Shown here piece after piece: positions 58,501 through 64,000 of a stretch of DNA of 64,000 nt. The translations under genes and the position numbers were made by a program. The stretch is from Macrostomum hystrix. Taxonomy: Eukaryota; Platyhelminthes; Macrostomidae. A model generated the notes under the pieces. That model did no database searches. It worked only from the letters and a program-made list of their open reading frames with translations, and was not told where the DNA came from. Every line of letters starts with the position of its first letter. Position 1 is the stretch's first letter. The stretch spans positions 23,998,501 through 24,062,500 of the forward strand of contig CATNEN010000001.1 of NCBI GenBank assembly GCA_950097015.1, given 5' to 3'.

Positions 58501-61500
58501 GGCCATGAAGCAAGCTGTGCAGGAACTCCTGCTAGCGTATCGATCGGCAGAACACGCGCTGACCAAGAAGACCCCGGCTGAGCTGATGCTAGGGCGGAAG
58601 CTTCGCCTGCATCTTGACCGGCGAGAGAGTAGGCGAGAGAGTAGGCGAGAGATTTGGCGAGAGAGTAGGCGAGAGAGTAGGCGAGAGATTTGGAGAGAGA
58701 GTGGGCGAGAGAGTAGGCGAGAGAGTAGGCGAGAGAGTAGGCGAGAGAGTAGGCGAGAGAGTAGGCGAGAGAGTAGGCGAGAGATTTGGAGAGAGAGTAG
58801 GCGAGAGATTTGGAGAGAGAGTGGGCTAGAGAGTAGGTTTTTTCTGAGATCAAGAGAATTCCAAGAATATATGAATGCAGTCATGGATCTAAGAGAGAAT
58901 TCCAAGAATATATGAATGCAGTCATGGATCTAAGAGAGAATTCCAAGAATATATGAATGCAGTCATGGATCTAAGAGAGAATTCCAAGAATATATGAATG
59001 CAGTCATGGATCTAAGAAAGTTTCGCATGACTTTAAAAGCGCATTTCTGGCCATGCGGCGAGTCCACAATGACCAGCGGATTTTAGAGAACGCTGGCCAT
59101 GTCCGTTGTGGTCGATTGCATTGGAGTTTATTTCCGTTTCAGTAAGTAAACATGCTGCATGGCTAGAGGCAGGCTGGTCCGGAACAGCACTGCAGGTGGG
59201 TTTGAGGGTTGTTGAAATGGAACTGCTGCTGCTGCTGCTGCTGTGGCTTCTGCTGCTGCAGAAATCTCTGCGATCATCAATATTAGAACTATGGTTTTTA
59301 AACAGCTGGTACTACAGGTAAACTAATGCAAAGCCACCGGCGCATAGATTGGGATTTTAGTGGGTAAGAAAGATTTCTTGTGTGCCGCGGGTTTTCCAGC
59401 CTGTCAAGGAATTTCTGGGGATAATAATCCTCCCAATCCGGGGGGTCATTGTTTGTTTACGCTTCAATTTTTGGGATTTTCAAGATTCTTTGGGTATTTC
59501 TTTCCTAAAGCCGGTGGAAATTAATTTCAACGAATGCATAAACAATCTGCATAAAAATCTGAACTCCCACACTCCAATCTGAAATCCCACACTCCAATCT
59601 GAAATCCCACACTCCAATCCGAAATCCCACACTCCTATCTGAAATCCCACACTCCAATCCGAAATCCCACACTCCAATCTGAAATCCCACACTCCAATCT
59701 GAAATCCCACACTCCAATCTGAAATCCCACACTCTTATCCGAAATCCCACACTCCAATCCGAAATCCCACACTCCAATCTGAAAACCCACACTCCAATCT
59801 GAAATCCCACACTCCAATCTGAAATCCCACACTCCAATCTGAAAACCCACACTCTAATCCGAAATCCCACACTCCAATCTGAAATCCCACACTCCAATCT
59901 GAAATCCCACACTCCAACCCGAAATCCCACACTCCAATCCGAAATCCCACACTCCAATCTGAAAACCCACACTCCAATCTGAAATCCCACACTCCAATCT
60001 GAAATCCCACACTCCAATCTGAAATCCCACACTCCAACCCGAAATCCCACACTCCAATCCGAAATCCCACACTCCAATCTGAAAACCCACACTCCAATCT
60101 GAAATCCCACACTCCAATCTGAAATCCCACACTCCAATCTGAAAACCCACACTCTAATCCGAAATCCCACACTCCAATCTGAAATCCCACACTCCAATCT
60201 GAAATCCCACACTCCAATCTGAAATCCCACACTCCAATCTAAAATCCCACACTCCAATCTGAAAACCCACACTCCAACCCGAAATCCCACACTCCAATCT
60301 GAAATCGCACACTCCAATCTGAAATCCCACACTCCAATCTGAAATCCCACACTCCAATCTGAAATCCCACACTCCAATCAAATCTCAAATGCTTCTCAAA
60401 GCCCCATACTTGGGCTAAAAGTACAGAATCGGGGGGAAGTGACATGAGCTCAATAACAGTGTCTCAGCTGTAGCTTTGCGCGTGTGCTCAAATGCTACTC
60501 AATTCATCGGCCCGCAATGCAGAAGAAATTCAATAACTCAATCTAATGCAGAAGCACTGATAGCCGCCATCTCATCCTCTGAGATACCCATCGAAGGATA
60601 TGAAAGCAATCAGAAATATAAAATAGTCGTCCCGCATAACCCCGCTATCATTGATCCCAATAACTAATTGAGTACGTTATGCGCCTTTGCGAAATCTAAC
60701 CTCATTGTCTCCATCTCACCCAGTCTCCATCTCACCCAGGCTCCATCTCACCCAGTCTCCATCTCACCCAGTCTCCATCTCACCCAGTCTCCATCTCACC
60801 CAGTCTCCATCTCACCCAGTCTCCATCTCACCCAGTCTCCATCTCACCCAGTCTCCATCTCACCCAGTCTCCATCTCACCCAGGCTCCATCTCACCCAGT
60901 CTCCATCTCACCCAGTCTCCATCTCACCCAGTCTCCATCTCACCCAGTCTCCATCTCACCCAGTCTCCATCTCACCCAGTCTCCATCTCACCCAGTCTCC
61001 ATCTCACCCAGTCTCCATCTCACCCAGTCTCCATCTCACCCAGTCTCCATCTCACCCAGTCTCCATCTCACCCAGTCTCCATCTCACCCAGTCTCCATCT
61101 CACCCAGTCTCCATCTCACCCAGTCTCCATCTCACCCAGGCTCCATCTCACCCAGGCTCTATCTCACCCAGTCTCCATCTCACCCAGTCTCCATCTCACC
61201 CAGTCTCCATCTCACCCAGTCTCCATCTCACCCAGTCTCCATCTCACCCAGTCTCCATCTCACCCAGTCTCCATCTCACCCAGTCTCCATCTCACCCAGT
61301 CTCCATCTCACCCAGTCTCCATCTCACCCAGTCTCCATCTCATCCTGTCTCCATCTCACCCAGTCTCCATCTCACCCAGGCTCCATCTCACCCAGGCTCT
61401 ATCTCACCCAGTCTCCATCTCACCCAGTCTCCATCTCACCCAGTCTCCATCTCACCCAGTCTCCATCTCACCCAGTCTCCATCTCACCCAGTCTCCATCT

Positions 61501-61634
61501 CACCCAGTCTCCATCTCACCCAGTCTCATCTCAGCAGAATCACCAGCTCACCTGACGAAGCTCCACCGCAGCGAGTCCGGGGAAGCCACGCTGATGTTGA
61601 GCAGGATGCACAACAGATGCACTATGCTGCCCAT
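52535..61634 (-). CDS. Single-pass membrane protein with Ig-like region, about 383 aa
   Basis: Proposed exons (minus): 61552-61634, 52977-53687, 52535-52892, phase 2 at both joins (1152 bp). The small first exon encodes a signal-peptide-like MGSIVHLLCILLNISVASP with donor GTGAGC. The middle exon has HYNVIGLSLAHMRPEMIGLY then TCSVN, the D-x-G-x-Y-x-C pattern of an Ig fold's F strand, and a sequon NRS. A hydrophobic segment (VLGVCAASFVSFALVLCAA) is followed by a basic stop-transfer LRLRRR. The cytoplasmic part is Ser/Gln-rich and contains PPPPYSPTQ, a PPxY-type WW ligand. Only half an Ig domain is present, so at least one exon may be missing between the first two. The link to the signal-peptide exon, 7.9 kb away across a retroelement, is inference from phase alone. 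Type I membrane topology is predicted. Confidence 0.55.
53740..54140. other. Unique sequence upstream of the Ig-like exon
   Basis: No exon was found here that would supply the missing half of the Ig domain. Confidence 0.45.
54145..54440. repeat. 12-bp CTGTCTGTTCTG repeat
   Basis: About 24 copies of CTGTCTGTTCTG with short register slips near the right end (ctgtctgtctgt). Confidence 0.96.
54702..54869 (+). repeat. 5' LTR of the gypsy element
   Basis: Begins TGTTGTG and ends CACAACA (inverted 7-bp ends with TG...CA). It contains a TATA-like ATATATAAAC at 54773-54782. One base after the LTR, TGGCATCGCAAGCAGGG (54871-54887) is a candidate tRNA primer-binding site. The 168-bp length is short but within the Ty3/gypsy range. 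No matching 3' LTR was found. Confidence 0.8.
55130..55735 (+). pseudogene. gag-like frame of gypsy element
   Basis: An open frame with a retrotransposon capsid-like composition (FDTCLLASGIDS; RSAEGVQAFVANLRHAAKDC). The only upstream ATG with plausible context, near 55016, is in another frame, so an indel separates start and body. The frame ends at 55732, before the CCHC knuckles, which are read in the next frame. Confidence 0.7.
56380..58616 (+). pseudogene. pol frame (RT, RNase H, integrase) of gypsy element
   Basis: The longest intact piece, about 745 codons: RT with DLRSVNK and YQDD, RNase H, zinc-binding HQGHVGVAKVKARC...CSAC, and the integrase core Asp, Asp, Glu in QVDIVGEL, TDNGPQF and QQNGGVERF. 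All key catalytic residues are readable, but the 5' part (protease) is out of frame and the C-terminus is replaced by satellite-encoded Arg/Glu/Ser repeats. Confidence 0.88.
58612..58845. repeat. 12-bp GGCGAGAGAGTA satellite fused to gypsy pol
   Basis: About 19 copies of GGCGAGAGAGTA with 'gagatttgg' variants. The first copy begins inside the codons after the integrase core, so the retroelement's 3' end and 3' LTR are missing. The unit is a multiple of 3 and keeps the pol frame open. Confidence 0.94.
58850..59015. repeat. 41-bp repeat, four copies
   Basis: Four identical copies of a 41-bp unit with core AGAATTCCAAGAATATATGA and 'atgcagtcatggatctaag'. It directly follows the 12-bp satellite. 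Confidence 0.94.
59016..59564. other. Unique sequence, nothing firm
   Basis: Includes a CAG/CTG run near 59222-59255. On the minus strand this reads as poly-Gln or poly-Ser but without a convincing exon. Confidence 0.45.
59565..60380. repeat. 20-bp minisatellite
   Basis: About 41 copies of CTGAAATCCCACACTCCAAT with ccgaaat, aaaac and ctctaat/cttat variants. Blocks of 6-7 units recur (one at about 59930 and 60050), a sign of recent segmental copying. Confidence 0.96.
60381..60700. other. Unique spacer, possible short plus-strand frame
   Basis: A 63-codon plus-strand frame (60476-60667) has ordinary amino-acid composition (IPIEGYESNQKYKIVVPHN) but no ATG context or splice partners. Not called as a gene. 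Confidence 0.35.
60705..61535. repeat. 16-bp minisatellite
   Basis: About 52 copies of CTCCATCTCACCCAGT, nearly perfect, with caggct variants. It ends about 15 bp from the donor of the candidate signal-peptide exon of the membrane-protein gene. Confidence 0.96.
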
Positions 61635-61954
61635 TTCAATTATTTGAGTGCCGTTCGGCCTGAGCTCGAGAATGGGATGCGGATCTGTCATCTTCCCAAT
61701 CAGCTGGAATCACTGCTCCTGATTCACGGACTGCTGCTGTCATTCCTTTCAGCTTTCTGGATTTATAAAGCCTAATAGTGTCCCAGAGAGACTTAGCTCT
61801 TTTGCTATTGGTCGGCGGGAGAACCAATCAGAGAAAAGCTATATTGTGCCTTTACAAGGATGCACCAAAGTTGTTCATGTTCTTCCCCTCTGTCCACTGT
61901 TGATTACTACGAGCTATTTTATATTTTTTCTTTACCTATTTAAATCCAATACTC
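61635..61954. other. Upstream of the candidate signal-peptide exon
   Basis: About 300 bp of unique DNA 5' of ATG 61634, the likely leader and promoter of the minus-strand gene if that exon is real. No motif is defensible. Confidence 0.35.
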
Positions 61955-62470
61955 ACCCTACCTACCTCTCCTTTGTCTACTTATCTCCCTGCCTATTTCT
62001 CTCTTACCTACTTCTCCCCTACTTACCACTCCTTTGTCTACTTCGATCCCTGCCTACTTATATCCTACCTACTTCTCTCCTACCTACTTCTCTACTATCT
62101 ACTTCTCTCCCTACCTACTAATATCCTACTTCTCTCCCTATCTACTTATATCCTACTTACTTCTCTCCATATCTACTTATATCCTACTTACTTCTCTCCT
62201 ACCTACTTCTCTACTATCTACTTCTCTCCCTATCCACTTATATCCTACCTACTTCTCCCCCTGCATACCTCTCCCCTGCCTACCTCTCCCCTGCCTACTT
62301 CTCTACTGCCTACTTCTCTACTGCCTACTTCTCTACTGCCTACTTCTCTACTGCCTACTTCTCTACTGCCTACTTCTCTATGCCTACTTCTCTACTGCCT
62401 ACTTCTCTACTGCCTACTTCTCTACTGCCTACTTCTCTACTGCCTACTTCTCTACTGCCTACCTCTCCCA
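61955..62470. repeat. 15-bp pyrimidine-rich minisatellite
   Basis: Degenerate on the left (ctacttctctcc, ctacttatatcc), homogeneous on the right as TGCCTACTTCTCTAC. Confidence 0.93.
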
Positions 62471-62984
62471 TATAATCTCTAAATTGCGTAAAAGGCATAC
62501 ATTTTTACGGTAGCATTAGCATTAACAGTAGCTATTCGACAGTAAAAACCTTCGAGGTTAAACTCTGGACTTCTAGCCAAGAATTAACTGTTGTCGCAGT
62601 ATTTGCATTTCGCTTCAATTAAGGACACAACTTGTTGCCTAATATTTACTTTGCGTGATCATAAAACTGCTTAGAAGAACAACGCGCGGAACTTTGCTGA
62701 ACTGTGCAATATGCAACACACCAGCTCTCTTCGTCCTAACAAAAAGACATTTTTTTATTCCTTTGCCTGGTAACAAATTTTAGCTTTAAGTTCGCCAATG
62801 TGCTGTGCTTTATAATCCTGTAACTGACAAGCTACCGTGGTCTGTGTTATATTCTGATCAACCTAGCTATGGCTAGGAAACATTTGTAAAAATTTAGGAT
62901 TGCAAAAACTTTTAATATGGCTGACACTCATAATGCTTTTACCGCAATTCCTACAAGCCAGTCTAAAATGCTGTAGAAAGGAAT
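62471..62984. other. Unique AT-rich DNA, nothing recognised
   Basis: No gene, RNA or element was recognised between two arrays. Confidence 0.55.
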
Positions 62985-64000
62985 GAGGAGAGAGGAGAGA
63001 GAAGAGAAGACAGGAGTGGAAAGAAGAGTGGAGAGAGAGAGGAGAGAAGAGAGAGAAGAGAAGAGAGAGGAGAGAAGAGAGAGAAGAGAGGAGAGAGGAG
63101 AGAAGAGAGAGAAGAGAAGACAGGAGTGGAAAGTAGAGTAGAGAGAGAGAGGAGAGAAGAGAGAGAAGAGAGGAGAGAGGATAGAGAGGAGAGGAGAGAG
63201 GATAGAGAGGAGAGGAGAGAGGATAGAGAGGAGAGGAGAGGGGATAGAGAGGAGAGGAGAGAGGATAGAGAGGAGAGGAGAGGGGATAGAGAGGAGAGGA
63301 GAGAGGATAGAGTGGAGAGGAGAGGGGATAGAGAAGAGAGGAGAGAGGATAGAGTGGAGAGGAGAGGGGATAGAGAGGAGAGGAGAGAGGATAGAGTGGA
63401 GAGGAGAGGGGATAGAGAAGAGAGGAGAGAGGATAGAGAGGAGAGGAGAGGGGATAGAGAGGAGAGGAGAGAGGATAGAGAAGAGAGGAGAGAGGATAGA
63501 GAGGAGAGGAGAGGGGATAGAGAGGAGAGGAGAGAGGATAGAGTGGAGAGGAGAGGGGATAGAGAAGAGAGGAGAGAGGATAGAGTGGAGAGGAGAGGGG
63601 ATAGAGAGGAGAGGAGAGAGGATAGAGTGGAGAGGAGAGGGGATAGAGAAGAGAGGAGAGAGGATAGAGAGGAGAGGAGAGGGGATAGAGAGGAGAGGAG
63701 AGAGGATAGAGAAGAGAGGAGAGAGGATAGAGAGGAGAGGAGAGGGGATAGAGAGGAGAGGAGAGAGGATAGAGTGGAGAGGAGAGGGGATAGAGAAGAG
63801 AGGAGAGAGGATAGAGTGGAGAGGAGAGGGGATAGAGAGGAGAGGAGAGAGGATAGAGAGGAGAGGAGAGGGGATAGAGAAGAGAGGAGAGAGGATAGAG
63901 TGGAGAGGAGAGGGGATAGAGAGGAGAGGAGAGAGGATAGAGTGGAGAGGAGAGGGGATAGAGAAGAGAGGAGAGAGGATAGAGAGGAGAGGAGAGGGGA
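62985..64000. repeat. GA-rich satellite with 21-bp monomers, runs off right edge
   Basis: About 48 monomers on GATAGAGAGGAGAGGAGAGG. Two monomer ends (gagaggg, gagagag) alternate, making a 42-bp dimer, and the gtgg/gaag/gagg variants recur in longer blocks. The plus strand is essentially all purine from 63180 on. Confidence 0.96.

Larger units (their letters stand above)
54702..58616 (+). mobile_element. Decayed Ty3/gypsy LTR retrotransposon, 3' end lost
   Basis: Order on the plus strand: 5' LTR, gag-like region (about 55016-55700), CCHC knuckles (CSHCGQRGH...CTKCGRFNHFAKVC, 55690-55800), aspartic protease with LLVDTA (55957-55974), reverse transcriptase with YQDD (about 56837-56848), RNase H (SCDSSDVALGATLG; TDHQAL), integrase HHCC finger and DDE core (TDNGPQFVSSEF...). 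Protease-RT-RH-IN order is Ty3/gypsy. Reading frames are broken: a shift near 55070, a shift between capsid and knuckles near 55650-55730, TGA at 56043-56045 and a shift near 56280-56380. The integrase tail runs straight into a 12-bp satellite at 58617. No env-like ORF is seen. Copying is therefore not possible as it stands. Confidence 0.9.

Noticed and set aside
55957-58616. Endogenous retrovirus with envelope gene
   Set aside because: No env-like frame follows the integrase. Domain order and the short LTR fit a Ty3/gypsy retrotransposon.
60668-61775. Frames of 295 and 362 codons with SISPSLHLTQSPSHPV
   Set aside because: 16-bp repeat read in three frames in turn. Only the minus-strand signal-peptide-like exon at 61552-61634 is kept.

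Overview
This window looks like nuclear DNA of an invertebrate animal. It has spliced genes with GT-AG introns, an Abl-type tyrosine kinase, an Sp/buttonhead zinc-finger factor, two Rel-homology-domain (RHD) genes, a RING/Cys-rich protein and a single-pass membrane protein with an Ig-like region. It also carries CAG/poly-Q coding runs, tRNA-derived SINEs, hAT-like MITEs and a Ty3/gypsy element. Species cannot be fixed from the sequence. The extreme minisatellite load and compact exons fit a repeat-rich lophotrochozoan such as a free-living flatworm, but that is a guess.

Layout. Positions 1-3.9 kb (minus): RHD gene A, running off the left edge, its introns filled with minisatellites. 6.6-17.6 kb (minus): RHD gene B, a tandem paralogue of A with introns in the same phases. 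Its last intron holds a 28-bp minisatellite into which a 4.1-kb foldback-type element (7784-11926) has inserted, with a clean 3-bp target duplication. 17.8-19.2 kb: a 40-bp array upstream of B. 21.6-33.3 kb (minus): Abl in nine proposed exons, from a myristoylation-type N-terminus through SH3, SH2 and kinase to a poly-Q tail and an F-actin-binding-like end. 30.9-35.7 kb: two hAT MITEs and several SINEs. 36.6-38.1 kb: simple arrays. 40.3-44.1 kb (minus): the Sp/btd gene, with a 24-bp array directly after its stop codon. 45-48.5 kb: arrays in gene-poor DNA. 49.6-51.2 kb (plus): the RING gene. 52.5-61.6 kb (minus): the membrane protein, whose signal-peptide exon may lie about 8 kb upstream of the rest. 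Inside that gap, on the opposite strand, is a decayed Ty3/gypsy element (54702-58616) whose 3' end is replaced by a 12-bp satellite. The right edge is GA-rich satellite.

Exon calls rest on reading open frames, GT/AG sites and phase continuity by eye. The joined lengths are consistent: Abl 1098 codons, Sp 433, RING 283, RHD-B 387, membrane protein 383. Most very long open frames in the window are by-products of tandem repeats whose unit is a multiple of 3 bp, and they are not listed as genes. Two of the genes (Abl and the RHD pair) belong to kinase and NF-kB-type signalling families, but nothing in the sequence shows that the genes form one functional unit.
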